Positions 46,637 to 56,824 of a stretch of 64,000 nt of DNA are shown here, piece after piece (positions within the stretch are counted from its first letter, which is position 1; every line of letters begins with the position of its first letter). The stretch is from positions 124,001 through 188,000 of the forward strand of contig CAXTNT010000003.1 of NCBI GenBank assembly GCA_964245825.1, read 5' to 3'. The notes under the pieces were generated by a model. That model was given only the letters and a program-made list of their open reading frames with translations. It was not told the origin of the DNA and searched no databases. Source of the DNA: CAJCIY01 sp964245825 (GTDB taxonomy: Bacteria > Actinomycetota > Actinomycetes > Mycobacteriales > CAJCIY01). A program made the translations under genes and the position numbers.

Positions 46637-47884
46637 TCAGGGGCAGATGCCGGCCGGCGACGACACGCCCGAGCCGACGTCGTGGCGCCAGGTGTTTGCC
46701 GTGCCCGCGGTGAGGGTGCCCGTGGTGTCGTCCTCGCAGTCGTACACGGTGCTCGTCTTGACCTTGTTGCGGGACAGGACGTTGCCGGAACCGTCGTTGA
46801 CGAGGATGCCGACGTTCGTGCTGCCTGACACGGCGTTGCCGCTGACGAACAGGTCGGTGTACCCGCCGCTGGCCCGGATCCCGTTGTAACGGCCCGACAC
46901 CGTGTTGTCCACGACGGTCGTACCGGTGCTTACCGTTCCGGTGTCATTGGCCAGCCGGATGCCGGAGGTCCCGTTCGCGGCTCCGCCCTTGAGGGTGTTG
47001 TCCGAGATCCGCAGACTCTGGTTGCTGCCGAAGTCCAGGATTCCGCTGCCGTTGTCCGCGGCGTTGCTGTCCACGGTGATGGAGTTGCCATCCACCAGAG
47101 CGTTCACGGTATTCGTAGCGACCAGGAAGGTGGCGTCGTCCACGCTGGTGTTGTCGGCGATAACCAGGCCGGTCGACGGGTTGCTGGAGTCCCCTGCGGT
47201 GTTGACGGCTGTCTCTCGGTCACCGGTGAAGCTGTTGTTCTCGATCGTGGTCGCGTCGGCCGGGCCGCTGGAGATGAAGACGCCGGTGCCACCTTCGTTC
47301 GTGCTGCCGAGGCTGTTGTTGATGAAGGCGTTGTGCTCGATCTCGGTGGGCTGGGTCGAGTCCGGGTTCTGCAGATTGATGCCCAGCTCGTTGTCGCGGA
47401 TGATGTTGTTCTCGATCGTGAAGCCGCTGCCGCCGCTGAAGGCCTCGATCGCATCGGCCGTGTCACTGTCACTGCCGGCACCGCGCAGCGTGAAGCCGTC
47501 GATGACGACGCCGCTGACGCCTGAGTCGATCACGAAGTCCCCGTCGACGCCGGCAACGACGGATTCCTTCTTGAGGTTCTTCCGGCCGCTGCGGGCGTCC
47601 ACGCCGGACTGGGCGCCCTCGAAGGTCAGGGACTTGTCGACGTGGACGGTCCCGGGGTAGATGCCCGCGCAGACCTGGATCGTGTCACCGGGCGACGCCG
47701 CGCTCACCGCTTGAGTGATGGAGGTGTACGTCGCTCCCGGGCACTTGCTGTTGTCATCGACGATGAGCGTGTTGCCGCTCGCTGCGGCACGCACCGGGCC
47801 GCTGACGAGGACGGCGGCCCCTACGGCGCCGACGACGGCGACGGCTCCGATGGCCGCTCGGATGGAACGCGGATACATGAGCAT
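46637..47884 (-). CDS. Secreted right-handed parallel beta-helix repeat protein
   Basis: A 415-residue exported protein. A signal peptide (AAIGAVAVVGAVGAAVLVSGPVRA) is followed by a parallel beta-helix with many ENNxxxxN-type turns, such as GFTIENNIIRDNELGINLQN and TTIENNSFTGDRETAV. The N-terminal TYTSITQAVSAASPGDTIQVCAGIY cap is typical of NosD/pectin-lyase-like folds. No catalytic residues can be placed. The ATG at 47884 has GGGAG five to nine bases upstream. It is a lone gene convergent with pstB. Confidence 0.85.
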   Translation of the reverse strand: MLMYPRSIRAAIGAVAVVGAVGAAVLVSGPVRAAASGNTLIVDDNSKCPGATYTSITQAVSAASPGDTIQVCAGIYPGTVHVDKSLTFEGAQSGVDARSGRKNLKKESVVAGVDGDFVIDSGVSGVVIDGFTLRGAGSDSDTADAIEAFSGGSGFTIENNIIRDNELGINLQNPDSTQPTEIEHNAFINNSLGSTNEGGTGVFISSGPADATTIENNSFTGDRETAVNTAGDSSNPSTGLVIADNTSVDDATFLVATNTVNALVDGNSITVDSNAADNGSGILDFGSNQSLRISDNTLKGGAANGTSGIRLANDTGTVSTGTTVVDNTVSGRYNGIRASGGYTDLFVSGNAVSGSTNVGILVNDGSGNVLSRNKVKTSTVYDCEDDTTGTLTAGTANTWRHDVGSGVSSPAGICP

Positions 47885-47995
47885 TGTTTCTCCCTCGACG
47901 TCGGGAGAACTGCTCCCCCGTGCGCGGCACGGTAGCCATTCCGTCATGCCTTGGCAACAGTGACGTAACACAACGCCGAGGCAATGCCCGCGAAC

Positions 47996-48023
47996 TGCCT
48001 AGGGCTCAGTGCCTAGGGCTCAG
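47996..48023. repeat. 14-bp tandem direct repeat
   Basis: TGCCTAGGGCTCAG occurs twice in a row; the second copy contains the stop codon of the S53 gene. Confidence 0.8.
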
Positions 48024-50518
48024 GTGGTGACGTTTCCGCCGACGTCATAACTGCAGGATCCGAAGGCGAGCTCGTCGGAGTAGTTCACCTCGTCGTACCC
48101 GGTCAGCTGCGTGTCGACGAAGAGGCCGGTCAGCACGGCACCCCCACCCAGCGGCGTGCTTGGGCTCACGGCTGTGTTGAACGTGCTGAACGGCAGCACC
48201 GCCGACACCACACCCGTCGACGGGTCGAAGCCGCCGGTCAGCGTGGCCACGCTGGTCGAGTCCGTCTCCCCCGTCGTGGCGTCGACGGTCTCCTGATACA
48301 GCGTGTACGTGGGGGACGCGCCCAGCAGTCCGGCGTCCGCCTCGACCTCGTACGAGCCGCCGGAGTAGCTGAAGTCCCAGTCGTAGAGGTCGTCGTACGC
48401 GGGGTTCGACTCCGGCAGACCGGACAGTGTGGAGGTGAAGGTGATCCCGGTGCTGGTGCTGGTCTCGTCGGTCGAGGTGAGGTCGAGCGCCACGTCCGCA
48501 GGGGTCTCGTCGCCGGCCGGATCGGAGTAGGTCCCGTTCGGCGGGCAGGCCGCCGTCGAGGGCGGCACGATGGTCACCACCGTCGAGTTGGGTACCTTCG
48601 ACGACAGGGCCTTGATCCGTCCGCAGTCCAGAGACTTGGTCAGCCCGGTCAGGTCCGGTACGCCCAGCCCGCTCACCAGGTCGTAGCCGGTCGGGTCCAC
48701 GCCCGGCGTCCGCGGCAGAGCCGTATAGGTGCCATTGCCCGAGGGTTGACTGTCCGTCGTCCCGCCGACATCGAAGAAGGCCTTGGCGTCCTTCGCAGCA
48801 CTGGCCTCGGCGACGTCGTAGAGCAACGGCTGGGCGAAGCCGAGAGACTTGCTGCCGTAGGCCGAGCAGGTCTTGGCGTGTGCCGCCCGCACCCGGGCCC
48901 ACATGCCGGCCCACAGCGGCGACGAAAGGCTGGTCCCACCGGTCTCGGTCTCGGCGCCGTCGCTGACGATGCCGTAGCCGTTGGTGAGGACGTCACCCGA
49001 CATGGCTGCGACGTCGGGCACGGCGCGGCACGTCGTCGGCGTCGTGAGTGGCTGGGCGGCCGGGGTGCCGATGCACGGCTGCACGGCGGGGCTGCCCCCG
49101 AGCGCTGCCTGGTCGGCGGGCTGCGGCTCGAAGGCGCTCGATCCACCGCCGGTGTAGGTCCAGGCGTACTCGAGGCTGCGGGTTGCGGGCTGCACCTGCG
49201 TACCCGCCGTAGTCGCCGCGGTGTAGAGGACGGTGCCGCCGACCGCGACGACGTACGGGGACGCCGCCGGGTACTCGACCGCCGGGGCGGCACCATTCCC
49301 GAGGCCGTTCAAGTCGACGCCGACCACGCATCCGCCGCTACCGGTGTCACCGGTGGAGGCGAACATGGTCCGGCCCTCCATGACTGCCTCCTGGAAGAAG
49401 GCGTCATCGGTGACCTCGTCCCCGAACTCGGCCTCCAACGGCTCACAGCCGCCGAACGAGGAGTTGCCGATCGCCGGGCCGTCCGGGTCGTTCACCCACG
49501 CGCTGTAGATCCCGTCGATCGCGGCGTCGGACAGGTCCTGGCCGAAATAGAAGTCGAGTTCGGCGAGGTCCGGCGACATACCGGTGCTCGCCTGGGAGTC
49601 CAGGTCCCACTCCCCCAGGCCGGAGGTGTCGGTCTGGTCGTCGTTGACGAGGGTCTCGCGAACTGGGATGTGCGGCAGCACAGGCTTGGTGATCGTCGGA
49701 TCGCCGTTCACGTCGGTGTCGCCCTCGAAGTCACGGAGGTCGGTCACAACCTGCGTGAGGTCGCCCTCGCCGAAGATGGCGACCTTCTGTCCCTGCCCGA
49801 GGTTGCCCTTCTTGCTGAGCCCCGTGTTGGGCATGTCGTACGCCGACCACAGTGCCGACGGGCCGACCACGCCGGTGCACTGCGAAGGGGCGCAGGTGCC
49901 CTGATCCGCGTGCGTCTGGAAGTTGGTGAGGTCGGTCAGGCCGGACACCGCGCTCACCGCGGCAGGCACGGTGGCCCCATTGAGGTTGGCGAAGTAGGTC
50001 CTGCCGCCGATCTCGAAGTCGTGGACGGAGACGGAGAACGTCTTCTCGACCTGGACGGCAGTGCCGCTGAGCTCCAGGTAACCCCCGTCCTTGGCCACGT
50101 AGACCGGGCGCAAGCCGTCGGCCTCCAGAGCCTGCTGCACGCCGGCCGACACCGCCGGCGAGACGCCGAACTGCTGCGCGATCTGCGCGGGCGTGAGGAA
50201 CGCGTCGTAGCTGGCAGACCCCGGCGTCGTGATGGCGGCGTAGGCCGCCTGTCGCGCCGCGGTGTTGCCCGGGATGGTGATCCCCACGGTCATCGCCTTC
50301 GCCGGGCTGACTGGACCCAGGTCCGTGAGCTCGTCCAGGTGCGGCACCACGGCTGTCAACACGGTCGTGCCGGTCAGCCCCACGGCGGATCGGCCGGCGG
50401 CACTGGCGGCCGGTCCGGTTGCGGCGAACGCGCCGGTGACCAGGGCGAGCGCGCTCCCCACCGCCAACACCGGGAGGGTCCGGCCGGGCCGCGAGCGAGA
50501 TGTCCGGAACGAGCGCAT
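48020..50518 (-). CDS. Secreted S53 (sedolisin) peptidase
   Basis: An 832-residue predicted secreted serine-carboxyl peptidase with a signal peptide (LPVLAVGSALALVTGAFAA) and a complete pro-kumamolisin activation domain (ITTPGSASYDAFLTPAQIAQ). In the catalytic domain Glu303 and Asp307 are in GLGEWDLDSQ, the oxyanion Asp is in STGDTGSGG and Ser530 is in GGTSLSSP. A beta-rich C-terminal domain of about 200 residues follows (YSDPAGDETPADVALDLTST onward). It differs from the first S53 protein in its C-terminal part. CAGGGAG lies just before ATG 50518. Confidence 0.92.
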   Translation of the reverse strand: MRSFRTSRSRPGRTLPVLAVGSALALVTGAFAATGPAASAAGRSAVGLTGTTVLTAVVPHLDELTDLGPVSPAKAMTVGITIPGNTAARQAAYAAITTPGSASYDAFLTPAQIAQQFGVSPAVSAGVQQALEADGLRPVYVAKDGGYLELSGTAVQVEKTFSVSVHDFEIGGRTYFANLNGATVPAAVSAVSGLTDLTNFQTHADQGTCAPSQCTGVVGPSALWSAYDMPNTGLSKKGNLGQGQKVAIFGEGDLTQVVTDLRDFEGDTDVNGDPTITKPVLPHIPVRETLVNDDQTDTSGLGEWDLDSQASTGMSPDLAELDFYFGQDLSDAAIDGIYSAWVNDPDGPAIGNSSFGGCEPLEAEFGDEVTDDAFFQEAVMEGRTMFASTGDTGSGGCVVGVDLNGLGNGAAPAVEYPAASPYVVAVGGTVLYTAATTAGTQVQPATRSLEYAWTYTGGGSSAFEPQPADQAALGGSPAVQPCIGTPAAQPLTTPTTCRAVPDVAAMSGDVLTNGYGIVSDGAETETGGTSLSSPLWAGMWARVRAAHAKTCSAYGSKSLGFAQPLLYDVAEASAAKDAKAFFDVGGTTDSQPSGNGTYTALPRTPGVDPTGYDLVSGLGVPDLTGLTKSLDCGRIKALSSKVPNSTVVTIVPPSTAACPPNGTYSDPAGDETPADVALDLTSTDETSTSTGITFTSTLSGLPESNPAYDDLYDWDFSYSGGSYEVEADAGLLGASPTYTLYQETVDATTGETDSTSVATLTGGFDPSTGVVSAVLPFSTFNTAVSPSTPLGGGAVLTGLFVDTQLTGYDEVNYSDELAFGSCSYDVGGNVTT

Positions 50519-50686
50519 GGATCTCCCTGTGAATGCAGTGCGCCCGGACGCAGCGGGCCGACGTGCCGACCGGGATCACCCGGTTGGTCCATCGGATCGT
50601 AGGGGCAGATCCAGGATCCCGGCGGTACGCCAGTGCCCGCTGTGCTGACTATCACAGTCGCCGGCCCCGCCGTGAGGCGGCACTGG

Positions 50687-51679
50687 CTAGCGCCGGGCGG
50701 TGCCGAGTTCGAGGGGGTGGGCGAGCGCGGCGGCCGCCGCGGGTGCCGCCAGGCCATCGGGCAGGAGCGTTGACACGACCGTGGTGAGCTGCACCGCGCC
50801 GGACCAGCCGGCGGGAAGCACGAGCGGGACGCGGACCTTCGCCACCGGCCCCGGATCGAGCACAAGGGCCAGCGGCGAGGAGTGGACGGAGACGCCGGCA
50901 CCGTTCGTCGCGGTGAGGTCCAGCTGGACGCTCGCCTCTTCTGCGCTCAGGTTGCCGAGGGCGACGTCGACCGACAGCCGCGATCCGTTCCTGACCGGGC
51001 TGACGGCGACGACCCGCAGCGGCGCGGACGCATCCAGCACCGCCTCGCGAAGGTTTGACGCCACCGGCTGCACGGCGATCGGCGAGGACAGCGCGACTCC
51101 GTCGGAGTGGGTGTCAGCGCCATCCGGCAGCACCGTGTGCGCCCAGAGGGTCAGGACATAGACCCCGGTCGCGGGGAGCAGCGCGCCGGACGCCGCGGGG
51201 ATCGACACGGCCGTGGTGGCATGTCCGGCGACACGAGCGGCGGTGTGCGCCGATTCGGCCAGCGGGTCGCGCCACGGCGCCACGTCGCCGTATCTGGCCA
51301 GGATCCACCACACCCGTACCGCGTGCGGCGTGGCCGTCGAGTTCGACACCGTGATCGTGGTGGCGGGGGTCCCCGGCCCGGTCCACAGCAGGGGGACCCT
51401 GACCTGTTCGATCCCCACCGGTCCCAGCGGTGGCGCGTTCCGGGCGAGCTGCAGTCCTGAGCCCAGCGCAGCGACCGCGGACGGTTGCCGGGGCCAGAGG
51501 GCCGCCCCGATGCCGCAGAGCAGGACGAGGCCCAGGGCGAGCGCGAGGCCACGCCGCAGCGCAGAGCCGCGCGGCAGCGCGCGCCGGCCGGTTCGTGACT
51601 CCCGGCCCGTCGGCGGGGAGGCGAACGCCAGGCCCCCGACTGTGGTGTCGACCGGATCAAGACGGGTGTCGGTGCTCAC
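50687..51679 (-). CDS. Hypothetical anchored extracytoplasmic protein
   Basis: A 330-residue protein with one N-terminal membrane helix (LALALGLVLLCGIGAALW, about 48-65) and an extracytoplasmic beta-rich remainder with alternating short strands, suggestive of Ig-like domains. No family is recognised. It is the last gene of the glycosyltransferase cluster; its GTG overlaps the upstream stop (GTGA), which links it to that pathway. Confidence 0.65.
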   Translation of the reverse strand: MSTDTRLDPVDTTVGGLAFASPPTGRESRTGRRALPRGSALRRGLALALGLVLLCGIGAALWPRQPSAVAALGSGLQLARNAPPLGPVGIEQVRVPLLWTGPGTPATTITVSNSTATPHAVRVWWILARYGDVAPWRDPLAESAHTAARVAGHATTAVSIPAASGALLPATGVYVLTLWAHTVLPDGADTHSDGVALSSPIAVQPVASNLREAVLDASAPLRVVAVSPVRNGSRLSVDVALGNLSAEEASVQLDLTATNGAGVSVHSSPLALVLDPGPVAKVRVPLVLPAGWSGAVQLTTVVSTLLPDGLAAPAAAAALAHPLELGTARR

Positions 51680-53337
51680 GCGGCCACCTTCAGGATCATC
51701 GCGCCGGGATTGGCGTACACGACGGAGGCGGGGGCGGCAGCCGCGAGCGCGCCGACCGCCGAATCGCTGAGGCCTCCCCAGTCGGAGGGGACGAAGAGGT
51801 AGCTCACGCCAAGCCGCGCGCACTGCTGGATCAGCAGGTTGGTCTGGGTCGGGCGAAGGCTGTAGAGCGCGACCGCTTCGCGGGCGCGATTCCGTTCGTC
51901 GGGGAAGTTGAGGTACAGGTCGGAGCTGCCCGTCAGGGTCGCGCGCCGGCCCAGTCCTTCGACCCACCAGCCGAACGGCAACCCGCGGACCGGCGCCACC
52001 GCGACGAGGGCGTTCGCCGGGGTGCTCGCCCGGAGCCAGTCGATCGCCCGCACCGTGCCCGGCAGCAGGAGCCGGTTGCCGTAGTAGGCCCGCTGGCCGG
52101 GGAACATCGTGAGCCCCGCGGTGACGAGCGTGGCGGTGAGGGCCACCAGCGCCGTCGTCGCCGTGGCTCGCACGAGCTGGCGGCGACGGAACTGCAGGCC
52201 CGTCACCAACGTGGACCAGAGGCCGAGACCACAGGCGACCTCGAGCGGCATCATGTACGCCAGCCGCGCCTCGCCGGTCTCCAAGGTGACCAGGACGTCG
52301 GCGACCAGGATCGCGCTGACGAGCAGCCATAGCGGGTCCTTGCGACGGCTCCACAGCAGCGGCGTCAGCGCGGTGATCATCGCCGCCGGCAGCCAGGCCC
52401 ACGGCGCGTCACGGAAGACTCCGCCGATGCTCAGCAGCAGCACGTGGAAGCTGGAGTCCGACCGCGACACGACGCTGGCTCCGACGGTGCGCGTCAGCGT
52501 CCAGTAGAGCGGCGCCATCAGCAGCAGGGCGGCGAGCGCGCGAGCGGTGAGCGCGGGGATGCCGCTGCGCCCGGCCCAGGGTCCGCGCAGGGTGAGGCCG
52601 GTGCGGACGAAGGCCGCGTGCCCGACGACCACCAGCAGCCCGCACGCGGCGACCTGCGCCAGCAGCAGGTGCGAGATCAGAGCGGTCGCGAAGAGCCAGC
52701 CGCCGACGACCCAGGCGCTGCGCGGACTGGGCTCACGAAGCAGCAGGACCAGGCGCCACAGGGCGATCAGTCCGGTGCCGAGCGCCAGCAGCTGCGGCAG
52801 GCCGCCCCACGCCGCGGCCTCGCCGGTGGCCTCGCCTGCCGCGACGAGCAGCACCATGGCAACAGCGATCGAGGGGACCACGCGGCCGCGCAGCACCGTA
52901 CCGACCGCCAGCGCCGGGGCCAGCGCCACGACGCTCGTGAGCAGCCCCTCGCCCCACACGGGCCCGAACACGCGCACGGCGCCCACGACCAGGAGCGGCA
53001 CCACCGGCGGGTAGATGCTCTCCGAGCCGCCGGGTGCGCCGCGCCCCAGCCAGCGGTGACCGAACGTCAGCCAGTTCCCGTAGTCCAGACCGGAAGGCTC
53101 CCCCGGACCGACCAGGACGACGAGATGGAAGACGGCGATGGCCAGCAGGCCCAGCACGAGCACCGCCCGCGGCCGGTTGGCGGTGATGCGTCCACACGCA
53201 GCGGCGGCGCGGCGCAGCAGCTGTGCCCGCCGTTCGCGGTCGAGGGCGCGCACCGCCCGGTGACGCTCCGGCTCGCGGTACGGAGTCCCGGAGAGGTCCA
53301 CGACGGTGGCCGTGAGCTGGCCGGTGCCTGCGGTCAC
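51676..53337 (-). CDS. Polytopic membrane protein, probable GT-C-type glycosyltransferase
   Basis: A 553-residue protein with about ten to twelve hydrophobic segments. After the first helix it has an extracytoplasmic loop with GEPSGLDYGNWLTFGHRWLG, the D/E-bearing first loop expected of lipid-linked-sugar GT-C enzymes. The C-terminal extracytoplasmic part (AIDWLRASTPANALVAVAPVRG) resembles GT39/ArnT-like proteins. Assignment is from topology and context. GTG 53337 overlaps the oxidoreductase stop (GTGA). Confidence 0.65.
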   Translation of the reverse strand: MTAGTGQLTATVVDLSGTPYREPERHRAVRALDRERRAQLLRRAAAACGRITANRPRAVLVLGLLAIAVFHLVVLVGPGEPSGLDYGNWLTFGHRWLGRGAPGGSESIYPPVVPLLVVGAVRVFGPVWGEGLLTSVVALAPALAVGTVLRGRVVPSIAVAMVLLVAAGEATGEAAAWGGLPQLLALGTGLIALWRLVLLLREPSPRSAWVVGGWLFATALISHLLLAQVAACGLLVVVGHAAFVRTGLTLRGPWAGRSGIPALTARALAALLLMAPLYWTLTRTVGASVVSRSDSSFHVLLLSIGGVFRDAPWAWLPAAMITALTPLLWSRRKDPLWLLVSAILVADVLVTLETGEARLAYMMPLEVACGLGLWSTLVTGLQFRRRQLVRATATTALVALTATLVTAGLTMFPGQRAYYGNRLLLPGTVRAIDWLRASTPANALVAVAPVRGLPFGWWVEGLGRRATLTGSSDLYLNFPDERNRAREAVALYSLRPTQTNLLIQQCARLGVSYLFVPSDWGGLSDSAVGALAAAAPASVVYANPGAMILKVAA

Positions 53338-54362
53338 GGGCGGGACGGCAGCATCAGTCCGAGTTCGGCGAGCACCTGGTCGGTGACCCGTACGACGCTC
53401 AGGGCGTCTTCCACCGGAACCGGCACCGGAGCCCGGCCCAGGGTCGCCTCGACGAACTGCGGGATCACGACCTCGTGGCCCCAGAACTGTCGTTTGCGCA
53501 CCAGCCGACTGCCCGCCTTCAGGAAGCCACCGACGTGCCCCGACAGGAGGGAGGCCGAGGTGCGCGCGATGTCCTTCGCCTTGTGCGCGCCGTCCGGGGA
53601 GAGGTTGATGGCGATGTCGCGGAACAGGTCCAAGGACACCAGCCGCTCGCGGGTGGAGAGCATCAGATGCCACTCGGAGACAGGCGCGCAGAACACCATC
53701 GTGATCTGGCCCTGGCCGGTGCGACCGCGCAGGAGCAGTTCCACCGTGCGCGGATGACCGTCCGCATCGAAGCTGGCCCGGACGTGCTCGGCTTCCAGTG
53801 ACCCGCCGAGGTAGTGGTTCAGCGAGTACAGCATGTGCGGCATCTCGTCGAACATCAGACCGCCGGGCAGCTCGCGGTACCACTCCGGCAGGCGCCGCGC
53901 CTCCGAGCTGAGCTGGAGACCGGCCGCATAGTCGACCGGGGTCCCTGCCAGTCGCCGGTCGGCCTCGCGCAGTGACCGCGAGAACAGGAAGTTGTGCGAC
54001 ACGCAGAGCAGGCGCTCCGCTTCGGTCGCGGCGGCGACCATGGATTGCGCCTCCACGCTGTCCATCGCCATCGGCTTCTCGGTGAACACGTGGGCGCCGG
54101 CCTCGAGCGCCGCCACCGCGACGTCCCGGTGCGACCACGGCGAGGTGGCGACGCTGACGAGGTCGAGCCCTTCGGCCAGGAACTTGTCGAGGTTGTCGTA
54201 GGAGGGCACCCGCTCGCCGGCCGTGCTGGCGAGATGCGCGGCACGCTCGGCGCGCCGGTCGTAGACCGCCGCGATCTCGACGTCGGGGTGGCCCTGGAAG
54301 CTGGGGAGGTGGCGGGCGCCCATGACCCACCCGGCACCGGCCAGACCCACGCGGACCGTCAT
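53334..54362 (-). CDS. Gfo/Idh/MocA-family oxidoreductase
   Basis: A 342-residue NAD(P)-dependent sugar oxidoreductase. The Rossmann motif is GLAGAGWVMGARHLPSF, and EKPMAM near residue 98 is the family's catalytic/nucleotide-binding EKP. The C-terminal alpha/beta domain has GGLMFDEMPHMLYSL. It probably modifies a sugar nucleotide or lipid-linked sugar for the adjacent glycosyltransferases. The ATG at 54362 overlaps the upstream TGA (ATGA). Confidence 0.88.
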   Translation of the reverse strand: MTVRVGLAGAGWVMGARHLPSFQGHPDVEIAAVYDRRAERAAHLASTAGERVPSYDNLDKFLAEGLDLVSVATSPWSHRDVAVAALEAGAHVFTEKPMAMDSVEAQSMVAAATEAERLLCVSHNFLFSRSLREADRRLAGTPVDYAAGLQLSSEARRLPEWYRELPGGLMFDEMPHMLYSLNHYLGGSLEAEHVRASFDADGHPRTVELLLRGRTGQGQITMVFCAPVSEWHLMLSTRERLVSLDLFRDIAINLSPDGAHKAKDIARTSASLLSGHVGGFLKAGSRLVRKRQFWGHEVVIPQFVEATLGRAPVPVPVEDALSVVRVTDQVLAELGLMLPSRP

Positions 54363-55531
54363 GCGCACCTCGCCAGACCTGGAGCCGCCGAGAGCGCCGC
54401 CGTCAACGCCGAGAGGTGTCGTTCGCTGGAGTCCTGCCAGGAGAAGCTCCGCGCCCGCCCGAGTGCCGCCACCCTCAGTGTTCGCAGGAGTTCCCGGTCC
54501 TGGTCGAGGGTGCGGAGGGCCTCAGCGAGTGCCCTGCTGTCCCCCGCCGGGAAGACCCAGCCGTTCTCGCGGTGCGTGATCAGCTCGAGGTTGCCGGGTA
54601 CGTCGGAGGCGATCACGACGGCGCCGCTGGCCATCGCTTCCACGACTGCCAGGGGCAGGCCCTCCGTGAACGACGAGCGGACCACGACGTCGAGCTCGCG
54701 CATGCGTACGGCGACATCGTCGACCTGGCCGGTGAACTCGACCCGTCCCCGCAGCGGCGGCTGCTGGGCCATCGCCTCCAGCTGTGCGCGCATCGGGCCG
54801 TCTCCGACCAGGGTGAGCCGCAGATCCGCGCCGGCGGCGAGGGCGTCGGCCGCACCGCGCAGGAAGACGTCCGGTCCCTTGTTGACGATCAGCCGCCCGA
54901 CGAAGCCGACGCGGAGCGGACCGGGCCGCTCCACCCGACCCCGGGCGTGGAAGAGGTCGTGGTCGACACCGTTGGGGGCGACGGTCAGGCGCCGACGCCC
55001 GAGCCCGAGGGTGCGTACGTGAGCAGCCACGGCTTCGGAGACGGCGACGAGTCCGGTGCTGGCGGCCACGATGCCGCGGCCGAGGGTGTGGTCCCACCCC
55101 GCCGCGGCCAGGCGCAGCCGGCGCTCCAGGGCTTCGCCACCCGCGAGGTGGGCGGTCGTCACGAGCGGGATCCGGTACCGCCGGGCCAGCGCCGCCGCCA
55201 CCAGGGTGCTCTGGAAGTGGAGGCTGTTGGCATGCAGGACGTCGGGGCGCAGGCGCCGGACCAGCCCGTTGGCGAGCTGCGGCAGCCGCCGCGACGCCAG
55301 CAGCTGGACGCCCAGCCGATCGGAGAGATCCTGCGCCGGCACCAGCACCGAGTCGACCCCGTCCCGGCTGGCGCGGACGATGCCGCGCAGGGATCCGCCC
55401 GGGATCGCCCCGACCACCGTCATCTCGACACCATGGTCCGCGGCGAGCCGGCCGTAGACCTCGCGCGCCACTCGTTCCGAACCGCCGCAGCTGTCGGGCA
55501 CGTAGTAGTCGCAGAAGCCCAGTACGCGCAT
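54359..55531 (-). CDS. GT4-family glycosyltransferase
   Basis: A 390-residue retaining GT-B enzyme. The N-terminal domain has DYYVPDSCGGSERVAREVYG, and the C-terminal donor domain has RVGFVGRLIVNKGPDVFL and SSFTEGLPLAVVEAMASGAV (E-x7-E motif). The acceptor and sugar are not predictable. The ATG at 55531 overlaps the GT2 stop by one base (TGATG). Confidence 0.92.
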   Translation of the reverse strand: MRVLGFCDYYVPDSCGGSERVAREVYGRLAADHGVEMTVVGAIPGGSLRGIVRASRDGVDSVLVPAQDLSDRLGVQLLASRRLPQLANGLVRRLRPDVLHANSLHFQSTLVAAALARRYRIPLVTTAHLAGGEALERRLRLAAAGWDHTLGRGIVAASTGLVAVSEAVAAHVRTLGLGRRRLTVAPNGVDHDLFHARGRVERPGPLRVGFVGRLIVNKGPDVFLRGAADALAAGADLRLTLVGDGPMRAQLEAMAQQPPLRGRVEFTGQVDDVAVRMRELDVVVRSSFTEGLPLAVVEAMASGAVVIASDVPGNLELITHRENGWVFPAGDSRALAEALRTLDQDRELLRTLRVAALGRARSFSWQDSSERHLSALTAALSAAPGLARCA

Positions 55532-56793
55532 CAGAGCGCGACCGCCGGGCCGACGAGCGGACTCGCGTCCGCCAGGGCGGGCCCGGGCGCCGGCGCGGCG
55601 ATCGCTCTGGCGGCCGAGGTCAGCATCCGGTAGAGCAGGGCGAACGCGGTCAGCAGCGTTCCCGACAGCACCATCGCCTGTGCAAGGCCGCCGAGGGTCA
55701 GGCGCTCGTCGAGCGACATGGCCGAGCCCCGTAGCCACACGGCCAGCAGGCCTCCGTCCAACGACAGGCCAACCAGCCCGAGAAATGCGCCCACCCGCAG
55801 GTTCCAGCGACTGAAGCCGGGGTCGGCGACCCAGGCGAAGGCCAACCGCACCCGGGCACTTGCCGTCGGTGAGTGGTGCGCGAGGACCGCGCCGGCCAGC
55901 GATGCCGTGAGGCCGACCACCAGCAGAGTCGTAGAGAAGAAGATCGGCTGCCAGGTCAGCGAACCGACATCCATCCCGGTCGGGGCGAAGACGGAGAAGC
56001 CGAACAGGGCGATGGCGAGGCCGGTGAGCAGTAGTCCGGGGTTCCACAGCACCAGGTGCGGGCTCATGCTCAGGATGAGGCGCACGTGGCGCCAGCCATC
56101 CGCCCAGGTGTTGAGCTTGGAGTCGCCGATCCGCGGGCGGTAGCCCATCGGGATCTCCTGGACGCGCAGATCGTGGCGGACCGCGGCGATGAGCATCTCC
56201 GAGGCGAACTCCATGCCGGTGGCCCGCAGGCCCAGGCCCAGGACGGTGGTGCGCCGGAACGCCCGGAAACCGGATTGGGAGTCGATCCGCCCGGCCACCC
56301 CGGTGCTCTCCCGGACCAGGTAGCTCAGCGCCGGTGTCCCGACGAAGCGGTGCAGCATCGGCATGGACTGCCGGGTCGCGGCGTCGAGTCGGCCACCGAT
56401 GGTCATGTCGAGCTCATCTGCCAGCACGGGTCGGACGAGCTCGGCGACCCGGTCGAGCGGATAGGTGCAGTCGGCGTCAGCCATCACCACGACCGTGCCC
56501 TGCGCAGCGGCTATCCCACACCGGATCGCAGCCCCGTAGCCGGGCACTGGCTCGCGTACCACTCTGGCACCCGCGCGGAGCGCGACCTGTGCCGAGTCGT
56601 CGGTGCAGTTGTTGTCGACGACGATCACCTCGGCGCGCAGTCCCGCTGCCGTACACGCCTCCAGTGCCTCGAGGACGCAGAGCCCCACGGACTCCTGCTC
56701 GTTGTACGTGGGGAGCACGATGCTGACGTCGAGCGGTTCGGTCGCAGGCGTGCCTACGGAGGCAACCGATGCTGACGGTGACGAGCTGGTCAT
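55531..56793 (-). CDS. GT2-family polyprenyl-phosphate glycosyltransferase with membrane domain
   Basis: A 420-residue enzyme of the dolichyl/polyprenyl-phosphate sugar synthase type. The catalytic N-terminal half has VSIVLPTYNEQESVG, VIVVDNNCTDDS and the DxD motif in ADADCTYP. The C-terminal half has about four membrane helices. Next to a GtrA protein this pairing points to making and flipping a lipid-linked sugar. The ATG at 56793 has AGGAG nearby; an earlier GTG at 56799 is too close to it. Confidence 0.9.
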   Translation of the reverse strand: MTSSSPSASVASVGTPATEPLDVSIVLPTYNEQESVGLCVLEALEACTAAGLRAEVIVVDNNCTDDSAQVALRAGARVVREPVPGYGAAIRCGIAAAQGTVVVMADADCTYPLDRVAELVRPVLADELDMTIGGRLDAATRQSMPMLHRFVGTPALSYLVRESTGVAGRIDSQSGFRAFRRTTVLGLGLRATGMEFASEMLIAAVRHDLRVQEIPMGYRPRIGDSKLNTWADGWRHVRLILSMSPHLVLWNPGLLLTGLAIALFGFSVFAPTGMDVGSLTWQPIFFSTTLLVVGLTASLAGAVLAHHSPTASARVRLAFAWVADPGFSRWNLRVGAFLGLVGLSLDGGLLAVWLRGSAMSLDERLTLGGLAQAMVLSGTLLTAFALLYRMLTSAARAIAAPAPGPALADASPLVGPAVAL

Positions 56794-56824
56794 GATCACT
56801 CCTGGGCGATACCGGGGGCTGGCA